From an uncultured Thermofilaceae archaeon (GTDB lineage: Archaea; Thermoproteota; Thermoprotei; Thermofilales; Thermofilaceae), in NCBI GenBank assembly GCA_938036345.1, contig CALHPJ010000001.1, positions 124,001 through 188,000 on the forward strand: a stretch of DNA of 64,000 bases, given 5' to 3'. This document shows positions 16,998 to 25,586 of this stretch, piece after piece. Numbering within the stretch: the stretch's first letter is position 1; each line of letters begins with the position of its first letter. The notes beneath the pieces were generated by a model. It was given only the letters and a program-made list of their open reading frames with translations, was not told where the DNA came from and ran no database searches. A program made the position numbers and the translations under genes.

Positions 16998-17909
16998 ATG
17001 CAAAACCGGGGCTTCAACATTACTGCTAGTAAGAAGAGGGTTTTAGCCGCCTTCATCGAAGCGCGTGGCAATGTCGCCGAGGCCGCCAGGATTGCAGGTG
17101 TTTCCAGGCAGTACGTCTATGAAGTACTTAGTAGCCTGAGGGGAAGGGGTTTCAGAATACGCGCGCTGCCCTCGTTCGCGGTGCTGGGGCGGGCTTTCTT
17201 TGTTTTCTCAACTAGGGGTTCCCTTCCCCAAAACGCTTACACTATAGTCAGGCTGTCGATTTACGCGTTGAATGGAACACGAGGAGAGGCAGCGGTCTAC
17301 TTAGTTCCGCGCGATGCACTTAGCGAGTTCAAGGTTCTGCTGCCCCTCGGTTCAAGTGTGTTTGAAGTTTTCGATGTAATTCCGGCAGCACCACAAGTGA
17401 GACTCGCTGAAATTAAGGTGGAAGGAAACTTAAGGCTACCCGAGCCGCCCCACGTGAGGGTTGACAAATACGACTTGGCGATTATGGAAGTTCTTAACGA
17501 GGATTTATCCAACCCTATTTCCGGCGCCTTGCCGGGCGTTAGCAGGAGCAGGTTATCGTACCACTACAGAAAACATGTCAAACCTCTTCTAAGAGTCCTT
17601 GTAGATCCGGCTTTAGAAGGGTTTTACACTAGACCTCTATTAATAACCGAGCTGAAAGCAAATGATGAATCTACTCTGGCCGCGTTTCTCAGAATCGAGG
17701 AGGTATACATCCTTATTCCCAGAATTGATAGGCTTTCGGCATTTGTTTTATTCGACGTAGACAACATCTATGCTTTCCTGAAAGCACTTGTTGAAGCAAG
17801 GGAGCGTAAGGGCTTAAATTTCGAGGTCAGAGTGATAGGGTTTGTCGACCCGCTCGAGAGCACCAAGCTGTCGATTCCCTACGCGCTAAGGGCTTCCTGG
17901 CCTACTTAA
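16998..17909 (+). CDS. HTH transcriptional regulator with two helix-turn-helix segments
   Basis: A 303-residue DNA-binding protein. Near the N-terminus an HTH reads NVAEAARIAGVSRQYVYEVL (about residues 20-39), a pattern found in Fis- and Bat-like regulators. A second HTH-like segment near residue 165-195 (YDLAIMEVLNE, then GVSRSRLSYHYRK) sits mid-protein, suggesting a repeated wHTH plus sensor arrangement. The ATG at 16998, preceded by an AAGGTGGGTGG ribosome-binding sequence, was preferred over longer starts that run into the divergent gene. The tail overlaps the convergent gene by four bases. Target unknown. Confidence 0.72.
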   Translation: MQNRGFNITASKKRVLAAFIEARGNVAEAARIAGVSRQYVYEVLSSLRGRGFRIRALPSFAVLGRAFFVFSTRGSLPQNAYTIVRLSIYALNGTRGEAAVYLVPRDALSEFKVLLPLGSSVFEVFDVIPAAPQVRLAEIKVEGNLRLPEPPHVRVDKYDLAIMEVLNEDLSNPISGALPGVSRSRLSYHYRKHVKPLLRVLVDPALEGFYTRPLLITELKANDESTLAAFLRIEEVYILIPRIDRLSAFVLFDVDNIYAFLKALVEARERKGLNFEVRVIGFVDPLESTKLSIPYALRASWPT

Positions 17910-18637
17910 GCGAGTCTACGCACTCCGTAAAAGGATTCCATGAAGCGTGTAACGTACACATAGGTTGAGAGCATTCTTTTCAACCCTCTAGCCAGCTCAT
18001 CAACGCTCTGGAAGAAGCCTGTAAGAACCAAATAACCTTCCTCGTCCACGTCGAGCCTAATACCCGTCGGGTGGATATCCTTTGTAACCATCTTGGCAAA
18101 CGCTACTGTCGAGGGAGCGTTATCGAAGAATGCCATCGGCTGGGTTTGAGCGTAGAATCCGAAATCCTCAGCTGAAACCTCAACCCCAACCCGGCCGTTG
18201 GCGCCTTCAACTAAAACCGCTATGTACTCATCGCCCTCCCACGTGTGGGACGCGGCTTTAAAGCCCAACTCCCGTAGTTTTCTCGAAATCTCTCCATGCT
18301 TGCCGTAATCGGCGTACCGATCGACTCTGACTTTCACATTATCCTCTACAGCAGCCAACAGGTCAGGCGCTCCTAGGAGAGTGCCGAGCCTGATGACTGG
18401 GCTGTAGGGCTGACTGAAACCGTAAAATAGGCATATAGCTTTGCCAGGCGGCCAGTAAGTTACGTCTCCCTTATCCACGGTTGCGACCCCCTCCCCCTCC
18501 ACTTCCATAGGTGCCTCGAAGAAAATCTCCTGTCTCCATCTTCTAGCGACGCTTTCCACAGGTAAAGCAATTATTTCTCGATCGACGAAAGCCACCACGT
18601 CTCCTTTATCCTCCTCGAAGAGTATCCTCAGGTACAC
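17906..18637 (-). CDS. Cyclophilin-like (TM1367/DUF369-type) protein with extra C-terminal domain
   Basis: Residues 1-115 match the archaeal-bacterial cyclophilin-like beta-barrel family typified by TM1367; the segment DKGDVTYWPPGKAICLFYG (56-74) is its most conserved stretch. Family members are usually about 120-130 residues. Here another 120 residues follow (from VRVDRYADYGKHGEI), ending in FMESFYGVRRL, which I do not recognise. The start is about 27 bases below a TATA element, ACTTTTAAATAC, at 18658-18669, so it has its own promoter although it follows dtdA by 40 bases. No peptidyl-prolyl isomerase activity should be assumed. Confidence 0.75.
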   Translation of the reverse strand: MYLRILFEEDKGDVVAFVDREIIALPVESVARRWRQEIFFEAPMEVEGEGVATVDKGDVTYWPPGKAICLFYGFSQPYSPVIRLGTLLGAPDLLAAVEDNVKVRVDRYADYGKHGEISRKLRELGFKAASHTWEGDEYIAVLVEGANGRVGVEVSAEDFGFYAQTQPMAFFDNAPSTVAFAKMVTKDIHPTGIRLDVDEEGYLVLTGFFQSVDELARGLKRMLSTYVYVTRFMESFYGVRRLA

Positions 18638-18677
18638 AGAGATGGAGTTGTGGGGCCGTATTTAAAAGTGTAGCCAG

Positions 18678-19526
18678 TTAAACATACACCAGCTCTAAGT
18701 TATGCTTCTTAGCGACCCTTTCCGCCGCTTCCCTCCAGGCCCTGCGAAGTTTCTCCTCGATGACAAGCTTCCTAGTAGCAATGGAACTCTTCAAGACGGC
18801 TAGCTCAACAATACTCTCCACTAGCGCGGGATCCTCGAGGTCCCTCAACGCGTACTTAGCGATCATGTGGCCGTAGGCCTCGCTTGTGGAAAGAGCCCTC
18901 TCGGTGAAAAGCCCCGCGTAGTGGTTCCCTCCGACCCCCACTGCCGGCTCGCAGTGAGGAGGTTGTTTACTCAGCGTCTCGAGTGTTGACTCCGCAATTA
19001 CCCTATGGGCTTCCCTGAGCAGCCACTCCTTTTCGCTGCTGCCGATTTCAACAAATGTAACCGGTTTGCGAAGCGATGAAGGACCGTGATGAGTCACCTC
19101 GTATGTTACTTGGAAGTCTCTTAACCTGTCCCTCTTGTTGAGGAGGTTTAGGAGGAGCGCCTTTGCATAGGGAGGGTTAGACGGGGGGAGTTCCAGGGGG
19201 TGTCCCCCCGCCTTAGCCTCTCTTACTGGGTTACCGGGGTGGTGAACTGTAAGCGATTTTACGCGGGCTTCACTGCTATGCCTCGACAGAACCAGGTGGA
19301 AGCTACACTCAGCAACGTTGTCCAAGAACTCAAAGTAAAGGACATCCTCAACGAAACCAGCCAGAAGGGCGTCGAGAGCGGGTAGAAGCCAGGCCTCGAC
19401 GGCATACGGTACCCGAACAGGCTGTGTATCCGTAAGCTCCTTAATCACCTCTGCGATGCCTCTCCCAGCTGGATCGTTAACGCTGTATGCTAAGCTCGCC
19501 TTGCACCTTACGAGCAAGCCCTTCAC
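18678..19526 (-). CDS. dtdA: D-aminoacyl-tRNA deacylase, archaeal/plant type
   Basis: A zinc-dependent proofreading enzyme that hydrolyses D-amino acids off tRNA. The 282 residues show the ordered family motifs SRHSS (81-85), LTVHHPGNP (92-100), YEVTHHGPS (142-150) and GVGGNHYAG (197-205), which include the conserved histidines. Length equals the family norm. The GTG at 19526 is about 30 bases from the shared AT element at 19548-19562, from which the isomerase gene diverges. Confidence 0.93.
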   Translation of the reverse strand: MKGLLVRCKASLAYSVNDPAGRGIAEVIKELTDTQPVRVPYAVEAWLLPALDALLAGFVEDVLYFEFLDNVAECSFHLVLSRHSSEARVKSLTVHHPGNPVREAKAGGHPLELPPSNPPYAKALLLNLLNKRDRLRDFQVTYEVTHHGPSSLRKPVTFVEIGSSEKEWLLREAHRVIAESTLETLSKQPPHCEPAVGVGGNHYAGLFTERALSTSEAYGHMIAKYALRDLEDPALVESIVELAVLKSSIATRKLVIEEKLRRAWREAAERVAKKHNLELVYV

Positions 19527-19547
19527 CCACTCATATTTAAAGAGAGA

Positions 19548-19562
19548 TGCATTTATTTATTC
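19548..19562. promoter_or_regulatory. AT element shared by divergent dtdA and isomerase genes
   Basis: TGCATTTATTTATTC lies about 30 bases from both start codons (19526 on the minus strand, 19587 on the plus strand), so one near-symmetric TATA element could serve both. Confidence 0.4.
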
Positions 19563-19586
19563 CAACTAAGTTGCCTCCTTGAGAGC

Positions 19587-20507
19587 ATGTTCTCGATCAA
19601 CATGCGAAAGGGGTTGCTCGAAGCTTCTTGCAAATTTCCCTGGGACCTCAGCCTAGTGGTGTTTATGGCTAACCCCCGCGTTGCGAGCGGAGATCCCGCA
19701 TCCGTTAAAGAGACCTTTGAATCATTAGTTGAAGATGGCGTCTTTAGGATGTTCGAGGTTAACCTGATGGACGAGAACTCCTGGAAACTCGCATCCAGCA
19801 TAATCGGTACGTCTGTTGAAGTAGCTGTCGGGCTGCAACCGCTGGTGCTATCACAGGGGGTCAACCTCTGCTCGCTTAAGGAGGAAGAGCGAAGGAGATC
19901 CGTGGAGCTTATTACGAAAGCCATGTATGCTTCCTTTAAGCGAGGCGCCAGGAAAGTCGCTGTGTGCAGCGGACAGGATCCTGGCGCAGAAAACCGGGAA
20001 GCGGCAAAAGATGCCCTAGTAAAGAGCTTGAGGGAGCTTGCAGCCGAAGCGAGCAAGCTGGGAATCACCTTAATTCTAGAGACGTTCGATAGAGAATGGG
20101 ATCGAAAGCAGCTTATCGGACCCCTCCGTGACGCTGTGGAGGTCGCTCACGAGGTGAAGGAATCCCACGAAAACTTTGGCCTGCTGTGGGACTTGAGCCA
20201 TGCCCCGATGCTCAACGAAAAGCCCTCAGATCTCAAGATCGCGCGAGAGCACCTAGCTCACATACACATCGGCTGTGCTAAACGCTTACCCGACGCTCGA
20301 CTCGTTGATACTCATCCAGGCTTTTATAGACCGGGTTCGGTGAACGGAGTTGAGGAGGTTGCGGATTTACTCAGGGTGCTTCTCGAAATCGGCTACAGCG
20401 GTTACTTGGGTTTTGAAGTTAAACCGGAGGAGGGGCAGGTATGGAGGGAGCCACTCGAAGCGGCAAAAGGCGTTCTGTTAACGGCTTTTGCCCGGTGTGT
20501 AAGGTAA
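19587..20507 (+). CDS. TIM-barrel sugar isomerase/epimerase (AP endonuclease 2 superfamily)
   Basis: A 306-residue xylose-isomerase-like TIM barrel. Typical metal-ligand strands are visible: TLILETFDRE with the first Glu, GLLWDLSHAPM with Asp and His, HIHIGCAKR with two His, and GYLGFEVKPEE near the end. The family includes sugar, inositol and hydroxypyruvate isomerases; the substrate is open. A Gfo/Idh/MocA dehydrogenase gene converges from the next position, a pairing common in oxidative catabolism of unusual sugars and cyclitols. The ATG at 19587 was chosen; MRKGLLEASC six residues later is an alternative. Confidence 0.8.
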   Translation: MFSINMRKGLLEASCKFPWDLSLVVFMANPRVASGDPASVKETFESLVEDGVFRMFEVNLMDENSWKLASSIIGTSVEVAVGLQPLVLSQGVNLCSLKEEERRRSVELITKAMYASFKRGARKVAVCSGQDPGAENREAAKDALVKSLRELAAEASKLGITLILETFDREWDRKQLIGPLRDAVEVAHEVKESHENFGLLWDLSHAPMLNEKPSDLKIAREHLAHIHIGCAKRLPDARLVDTHPGFYRPGSVNGVEEVADLLRVLLEIGYSGYLGFEVKPEEGQVWREPLEAAKGVLLTAFARCVR

Positions 20508-20524
20508 AAAAGCTAGAGGCAGAA

Positions 20525-21769
20525 TTACGAAAGTGCTGTTCTCGGTTTCCACTCGCCCCTCTGGACAGGCGGTACGTAGTCCTCAACTAAGGCTGGGTCA
20601 AAGTTTAACTTCTGTCCTTTTTCCGCGCTTAGGTAAGCCAGCATCATCAGTTGGACTATGAAGAGACCATCCCACCAATTTTCGTCAGGTTGCTTGCCTC
20701 TAAGGAAGCACTCAACCATATAGCGATCTTCTGCCTGGTAGCCATACGTTACCGCCTCATCTGGGATGACGGGCATCAGGCCTTGATCCGCGTTCTGCTT
20801 CTCGACAAACTCTTCGCTCGGAGGAATCTTTACACGTCTGCTGAAGAACGTGAAAAGTTCCGGTTGTAGAGTATTAATCGAGAGAGAGTACTCGGGTCCC
20901 AGGACTTCGAACGTAAGCCTCAGGCCAGCTCCGATGAACGACCATGAAGTATGAGCCTCCGTAAGCACAGCGCCCCCCTCCTCGTCCTCGTAAAGCACTA
21001 CTGCTGTGGCATAATCCTCCGCGGGCTCGGCACTGTAATCCACACCGTAGTTTTGCTTAAGCTGCTCGGCATAGCCCCTTCTAGTCCATTTGAGCGAGGC
21101 TATGTCGCCCCAGACCTTTCTCGGCTTAATGCTGTCTTTTCCGCTTTCTGAGTCCCACATCATATACCTGGCAGCCTCGAGGCTGTGACACATCATATCA
21201 AGCAGGACTCCACCTCCGGAGAGAGTAGGTTTCCAGAACCAGGGGGCATGGGGTCCACCGTGCTCTTCAGCCGCTCTAGCCAGATAGGGTCTCCCGCTGT
21301 ACTTGGCCCCAAATCTCCAAATCACCTCTTTGCCCCGCACAACCGACGGCATGAAGACCTGGTTTTCCAAGTAACCGTGAAGGAGGCCAGCTTTCTCGAT
21401 TAAGTTCAACATCTCGCGGGCCTCTTTCACGTTTCTCGCTAGGGGTTTCTCGCAAGCGACGCCTACCAAATTGCCCCTGCCCTGCCTAGCCTCCTCGGCT
21501 ACGGCCTTAACCACCTCAAGCCTCGTATAGTTGGGAGACACGATCCACACAGCATTGACGGCAGGATCCCGAAGCATGTCGTGAATACCAGTGTAAACCT
21601 TTGGTTTCCCAACTCCCAATTGTTCGCAGAGGGCGGCAAGCTCCCTCGCGCGCGCCTCCGTTCTGCTATAAATCGCGGTTATCTCGGAACTCCTAACTCC
21701 AACCCATCCTTTGACATGGAATTTGGCAGCAAAACCAGCGCCGATTATTCCGACACCGAGTTTATCCAT
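20525..21769 (-). CDS. Gfo/Idh/MocA-family NAD(P)-dependent oxidoreductase
   Basis: A 414-residue sugar dehydrogenase-type protein with a Rossmann N-terminus GIIGAGFAAKFH (about 7-18), the family motif ACEKPLARN (about 107-115) and the C-terminal domain motif SGGGVLLDMMCHSLEAARY, in which the Asp-His pair acts at the substrate. It is longer than the usual 340-380 residues because of an acidic insertion (EDEEGGAVLTEAH) and a long tail. It has its own TATA element (TTAGCTTTTTAGG, about 21791-21803 on the minus strand) even though it follows the PHP gene by 47 bases. Substrate unknown. Confidence 0.88.
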   Translation of the reverse strand: MDKLGVGIIGAGFAAKFHVKGWVGVRSSEITAIYSRTEARARELAALCEQLGVGKPKVYTGIHDMLRDPAVNAVWIVSPNYTRLEVVKAVAEEARQGRGNLVGVACEKPLARNVKEAREMLNLIEKAGLLHGYLENQVFMPSVVRGKEVIWRFGAKYSGRPYLARAAEEHGGPHAPWFWKPTLSGGGVLLDMMCHSLEAARYMMWDSESGKDSIKPRKVWGDIASLKWTRRGYAEQLKQNYGVDYSAEPAEDYATAVVLYEDEEGGAVLTEAHTSWSFIGAGLRLTFEVLGPEYSLSINTLQPELFTFFSRRVKIPPSEEFVEKQNADQGLMPVIPDEAVTYGYQAEDRYMVECFLRGKQPDENWWDGLFIVQLMMLAYLSAEKGQKLNFDPALVEDYVPPVQRGEWKPRTALS

Positions 21770-21816
21770 CGATATCCATTACAAGGTCGACCTAAAAAGC
21801 TAAACGGCAAACCTAA

Positions 21817-22503
21817 CTAGAGGATATCTTCGGCTCTTAGCCAGTTTACGCTGTCGAACTGAGGGCTTACCGCTCTGATCCGTTCCAAATGCCACCCCCT
21901 CTCCCCGATCTCTGATAAATTGTGCGCATCTGAGTTGGGCACTAGCTTCACCCCCCTCTCTACGGCTAACTTTAGGAAGCTCAAATTCGGATCCTTGTGG
22001 TGAAAGTTGATTTCAACAGCTACTCCGGCATCTCTAGCTTCGTCCAGGACTTCAAATACGTAGCCCACGGGCGGGTCAATTTTTCTCCATCCCAAGTCTG
22101 TGGGATGACCCAGGATATTCACATAGCCGCCTTTTATAACGTTGAGTAAACTCCTCCTCCAATACTCTACAGCGTCTACATTTGCCGGTACCGCATGCAG
22201 CGAAGCCACGATGACTTCAAGGGATTTTACGATCTCCCTGCTCACAGCGAGCCTCCCTCCCTCAAGTATGTCGACTTCCATCCCGCTCAGAATAGTCAAC
22301 CTATCTCCAAAAACTCCTTTAACGCGTTCAAGCTCCCTAAGGTATTTATTGAGCCAAGAGGGGCATTTAACCGTGCCATGATCGGTGATGGCAACTAACT
22401 GCAGGCCTTTTTCGATAGCCATTTTAGCATCATCAAGTATGGTTACGTCCTCGGCGCACGGTGAAAACTGGCTGTGTACATGAAGGTCTAGTGGTGGGAG
22501 CAC
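21817..22503 (-). CDS. PHP-domain phosphoesterase
   Basis: A metal-dependent PHP hydrolase. Within 228 residues appear all expected ligand motifs: DLHVHSQFSPC (6-16), AITDHGT (38-44), GMEVDI, VASLHAV, NILGHPTD (around 130-137) and LVPNSDAHN. The family includes histidinol phosphatase, 3',5'-nucleotide phosphatases and nucleases, and the sequence does not choose among them. The GTG at 22503 is only where the in-frame reading finds a start: the same frame stays open for another 57 codons upstream without any start codon, so the true protein is longer and its N-terminus is displaced by an apparent frameshift (see the upstream feature). Confidence 0.87.
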   Translation of the reverse strand: MLPPLDLHVHSQFSPCAEDVTILDDAKMAIEKGLQLVAITDHGTVKCPSWLNKYLRELERVKGVFGDRLTILSGMEVDILEGGRLAVSREIVKSLEVIVASLHAVPANVDAVEYWRRSLLNVIKGGYVNILGHPTDLGWRKIDPPVGYVFEVLDEARDAGVAVEINFHHKDPNLSFLKLAVERGVKLVPNSDAHNLSEIGERGWHLERIRAVSPQFDSVNWLRAEDIL

Positions 22504-22687
22504 GGTATGGCTGCTGACAAGGGTGTAAAAATATTCCGCTTGCGGTCCAGGGAACCGCGAATCGCTGGGGCCTCGAACCCCTAGCCAGTACGGTGGTACG
22601 GCAAAATACTCTTGTAGGTTTTTCGCAGTCAGGGCACACCTCAGCGTCGCTCAAGATTGCGTTCCCCTTGTACTTCCATAAGGCCAA
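22504..22687 (-). other. Hidden N-terminal part of the PHP protein, frameshifted
   Basis: Upstream of the PHP reading frame lies coding-like sequence. Starting at a TTG (22687), one frame reads LWKYKGNAILSDAEVCPDCE. At the T-run 22619-22623 (five A on the coding strand), removing one base moves it into the PHP frame, which then reads LQEYFAVPPYWLGVRGP and on without a stop into DLHVHS. The merged protein would be about 289 residues with an N-terminal CPDC element, perhaps half of a zinc site. Left uncorrected, an 84-codon reading runs off in the wrong frame over the PHP start. This could be an assembly slip, a mutation or recoding. Confidence 0.6.
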
Positions 22688-22784
22688 ATATTAACAATGT
22701 TTGCACTTTTTATATATTAATGTAATAAAGCTTTTATATAATTAAAATTTAACACATGATGAGGGACCATTTTTGAACAAAAAT

Positions 22785-22795
22785 ACTTATAAAAG
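22785..22795 (+). promoter_or_regulatory. Promoter of the Liv-type ABC transporter operon
   Basis: ACTTATAAAAG is centred 27 bases before the ATG at 22817, a strong match to an archaeal TATA box, and predicts a near-leaderless transcript. The 90 bases before it (22690-22780) are very AT-rich and include a second element, TTTTATATAATTAAAA, that may bind a regulator. Confidence 0.6.
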
Positions 22796-22816
22796 GGTAG
22801 CGATGGAAAGCCTCCA

Positions 22817-24088
22817 ATGAGGCCAAGGGTATCGGCAGGAAAAACCGGAGCCTTTCAGGTCAAGGCTGCCATGCTATTGATTATCTGCCTTATAGCGGGT
22901 ATTGCGGCTGGAATAGCCCTTGATCGCTTTGTATTACCAGCCCCCGCCCCAGCTGAGCGTGAAACCATAACGATCGACATTGGGGCTCTGCTTCCGTTGA
23001 GCGGCGGGCTCTCCGCATTTGGTAAACGTAACCAGCGTGCTTTAGAGTTGGCGATCGAGGACATCAACGCGTTCGCGCAATCCACGGGAAGCAAGTTTAG
23101 GTTTAGACTGAAGATCGAGGACACAGCTACAGATCCGCAAACAGCTCGGTCCAGAATCGAAGCCCTCGCAGCTCAAGGAGTTAAGGTGTTCATAGGTCCG
23201 ATGGCCAGCAGAGAAGTTTCAGCGGTTAAGCCCTTCGCCGACGAGCGCAAGCTGGTAGTTATCAGCCAATCCTCAACCGCCCCCGCCTTATCGATAGCTG
23301 GCGACTTTGTATTCAGAATAGTACCTCCGGACACTTACCAAGGTAAAGCGATTGCTAGGCTGATCTGGAACGATGGGTTCCGAAAAGTTGCTGTTATCTA
23401 TTCGAATGACGCCTGGGGGGTAGGCCTATTCGAGAGCTTTAGCAATAGATTCAGAGAATTGGGCGGCACAGTAGAGGGAGTCCCCTACGATCCGAATGCG
23501 GCGGAGTTCTCAAGCGAGGTTGCTAGGCTATCGGATATTGCCGGTAGACTTGGGTCGGATGTAGCGGTCCTATTAATATCGTTCGAAGAAGGGATACCCA
23601 TTATAAAGCTAGCCGCGCGGAACCCAATACTATCGAAATTGAAGTGGTACGGAACCGATGGTCTTGCGAAGAACTCGAAGTTGATTGAAGAAGCTGGCTC
23701 CGAAACGATTGCGCTCGGCGGTTTACCCTCTACGGTCTTCGTGCCTCCGGGTAACCCCCTGCAAGACAACTTCGTTTCCAGGTTCAAAAGTAGGTTCGGC
23801 GAAGAGCCAGACCCCTATTCAATGAACAGCTACGACGCGGCCTGGCTTGTAGCCCTATCCGTTATGATATCCGGCGAGTACGACGGCGAAAAAATAGCCC
23901 AAGTACTGCCTTTAGTCGCCGCCAGGTACTATGGTATAACTGGAACTGTGACACTAGACTCAAACGGGGATAGGGCAGCGGGGGACTACGGCGTGTATCA
24001 GTTAGTCAGAACGCCGGCGGGTTTCGACTGGGAGCTCGCATCCATCTACCACATAGACACGGATACGGTAACGAAAGTGGGAGGATAG
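22817..24088 (+). CDS. Branched-chain amino acid-type ABC substrate-binding protein (LivK-like)
   Basis: An extracytoplasmic receptor of a HAAT-family importer. The 423 residues start with a basic segment and a hydrophobic anchor (about 17-37, LIICLIAGIAAGIALDRF), followed by a proline/alanine linker. The periplasmic-binding-protein type 1 fold begins at ITIDIGALLPLSGGLSAFG (about 55-73), with AIEDIN, VFIGPMASRE and VAVIYSNDAWG. It is the first gene of a five-gene operon in the order binding protein, ATPase, ATPase, permease, permease. The ligand could be branched-chain amino acids, other amino acids, amides or urea; the sequence alone does not tell. Confidence 0.9.
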   Translation: MRPRVSAGKTGAFQVKAAMLLIICLIAGIAAGIALDRFVLPAPAPAERETITIDIGALLPLSGGLSAFGKRNQRALELAIEDINAFAQSTGSKFRFRLKIEDTATDPQTARSRIEALAAQGVKVFIGPMASREVSAVKPFADERKLVVISQSSTAPALSIAGDFVFRIVPPDTYQGKAIARLIWNDGFRKVAVIYSNDAWGVGLFESFSNRFRELGGTVEGVPYDPNAAEFSSEVARLSDIAGRLGSDVAVLLISFEEGIPIIKLAARNPILSKLKWYGTDGLAKNSKLIEEAGSETIALGGLPSTVFVPPGNPLQDNFVSRFKSRFGEEPDPYSMNSYDAAWLVALSVMISGEYDGEKIAQVLPLVAARYYGITGTVTLDSNGDRAAGDYGVYQLVRTPAGFDWELASIYHIDTDTVTKVGG

Positions 24089-24103
24089 CCTGGTGAAGGA
24101 TTC

Positions 24104-24865
24104 TTGAACGATTCCCCCCTTTTTCTTATGGAAAAACTGAGTAAAAGTTTTGGAGGAGTCCGGGCTCTCGATAACGTTACTGTCGAAGTAGACAAGCATT
24201 CCCTCACGCTGCTCATAGGTCCCAACGGCAGCGGTAAAACTACGTTACTCAACATAGCTAGCGGAGTGCTTGAGCCCGACGCGGGGAGGCTACTCTTTAG
24301 GGGAGAAAACATAACTAAGTTACCGCCTCACCGCAGGTACGAGCTGGGCATAACCAGAACTTTTCAGATACCCCGCCTCTTTTACTCTCTGAGCGTTCTC
24401 GAGAACGTTTTAATCCCGTGGGAGAGCGGCGTCGAAAACCCGATAACGATCCTCACGCGGGGAAACTGGAAGAAAGCTGAGCAGGCGCGTATTGAGAAGG
24501 CGTTCAAGCTGCTAGAACTTCTATGTTTAGACCGCATGTGGGATTCTCCCGCGTACGAGCTAAGCGGGGGCCAAATGAAGCTCCTCGAGTTAGCCCGCGC
24601 GCTTATGGGTGATCCCTCGCTTTTGCTCCTCGATGAGCCCCTTGCGGGTGTAAACCCCTCCCTAGCTGAGGGGATTATGAAGCACTTGGTGCACCTGCGC
24701 AACGAACTGGGGGTCACTTTCCTCATGGTCGAGCACAGATTAGACGTGGCGCTTCGGTACGCTACCCACGTATACGTCCTTCACCACGGCCGCGTTATAT
24801 CGGAGGGACCACCCGATAAAGTAACGAAGGATCCAGCGGTAATCGAGGCTTACCTGGGGGGTTAA
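24104..24865 (+). CDS. ABC transporter ATPase (LivG-like)
   Basis: One of two ATPases powering the importer. The 253 residues show Walker A GPNGSGKTT (39-47), signature LSGGQMKLLELAR (153-165) and Walker B LLLLDEPL, plus the long insert after the Q-loop (VLIPWESGVENPITIL) typical of LivG. The TTG at 24104, with GGTGA eight bases upstream, gives a normal N-terminus; an ATG at 24128 is possible. Sixteen bases separate it from the binding-protein gene. Confidence 0.92.
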   Translation: MNDSPLFLMEKLSKSFGGVRALDNVTVEVDKHSLTLLIGPNGSGKTTLLNIASGVLEPDAGRLLFRGENITKLPPHRRYELGITRTFQIPRLFYSLSVLENVLIPWESGVENPITILTRGNWKKAEQARIEKAFKLLELLCLDRMWDSPAYELSGGQMKLLELARALMGDPSLLLLDEPLAGVNPSLAEGIMKHLVHLRNELGVTFLMVEHRLDVALRYATHVYVLHHGRVISEGPPDKVTKDPAVIEAYLGG

Positions 24866-24866
24866 A

Positions 24867-25577
24867 ATGCCACTCCTAGAAGTTAACGACCTCAGCGCAG
24901 GTTACGGGAGAGTTGAAATCATAAGCGATGTTTCGTTCAGCTCCGACGAAAAAGAGATACTGGTCGTTGTCGGGCCGAACGGAAGTGGTAAAAGCACTCT
25001 CCTGAAAGCGCTTTTCGGGCTCTGCAGCGTTTTTAATGGTGAAGTTCTATTCCGCGGAGAGAATTTAACCCGCTCACCGCCTTATAAGCGCTCAGCGAAG
25101 GGCATGGCTTACCTTCCTCAAGTAAACAATGTTTTCGAGGGCTTAACCGTGCAGGAGAATTTGGCGTTAGCCGTCCACGACATGGCTCAGGAAGAGCTAA
25201 AGGACAAGTTGGAGGACGTGCTTTCTTTTCTGCCCGAGCTTAGAGGCCTCATGCAGAAAAAGGTCAGGACGCTCAGCGGGGGCGAGCGTCAAATGGTAGC
25301 CCTGGCTATGAACCTTCTGCGCAATCCGTCGCTCGTGATGCTTGACGAACCAACTACAGCCTTAGCTCCCCGTTTAGCTTCCCAAGTGCTGAAAAAAGCT
25401 GTAGCTTTAAGGGACGAGAGGGGGATCTCCGTGCTGCTCGTAGAGCAGAACGCTAGAGCCGCGCTTGAAATCGGCGATAAAGCATTGCTCATGGTGTCGG
25501 GTCGTATTAGATTCCTTGGAGATGCTCAAGACTTGCTCAAAGACAAGGAACTCGCTAAAGTGTACCTCGGTCTCTAG
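24867..25577 (+). CDS. ABC transporter ATPase (LivF-like)
   Basis: The second ATPase of the importer, 236 residues: Walker A GPNGSGKSTL (36-45), the Q-loop in MAYLPQVNNVFEGLTVQENL, signature LSGGERQMVALA (136-147) and Walker B LVMLDEPT. It lacks the LivG insert, as expected for LivF. It begins one base after the preceding stop and is followed by the first permease after nine bases. Confidence 0.93.
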   Translation: MPLLEVNDLSAGYGRVEIISDVSFSSDEKEILVVVGPNGSGKSTLLKALFGLCSVFNGEVLFRGENLTRSPPYKRSAKGMAYLPQVNNVFEGLTVQENLALAVHDMAQEELKDKLEDVLSFLPELRGLMQKKVRTLSGGERQMVALAMNLLRNPSLVMLDEPTTALAPRLASQVLKKAVALRDERGISVLLVEQNARAALEIGDKALLMVSGRIRFLGDAQDLLKDKELAKVYLGL

Positions 25578-25586
25578 GCGTCGGCT

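Noticed and set aside
22561-22600. A GGGG-CCTCGAA-CCCC hairpin that resembles a tRNA T-arm
   Set aside because: No acceptor, D or anticodon arms can be built around it on either strand; the sequence is better read as the hidden PHP coding segment.
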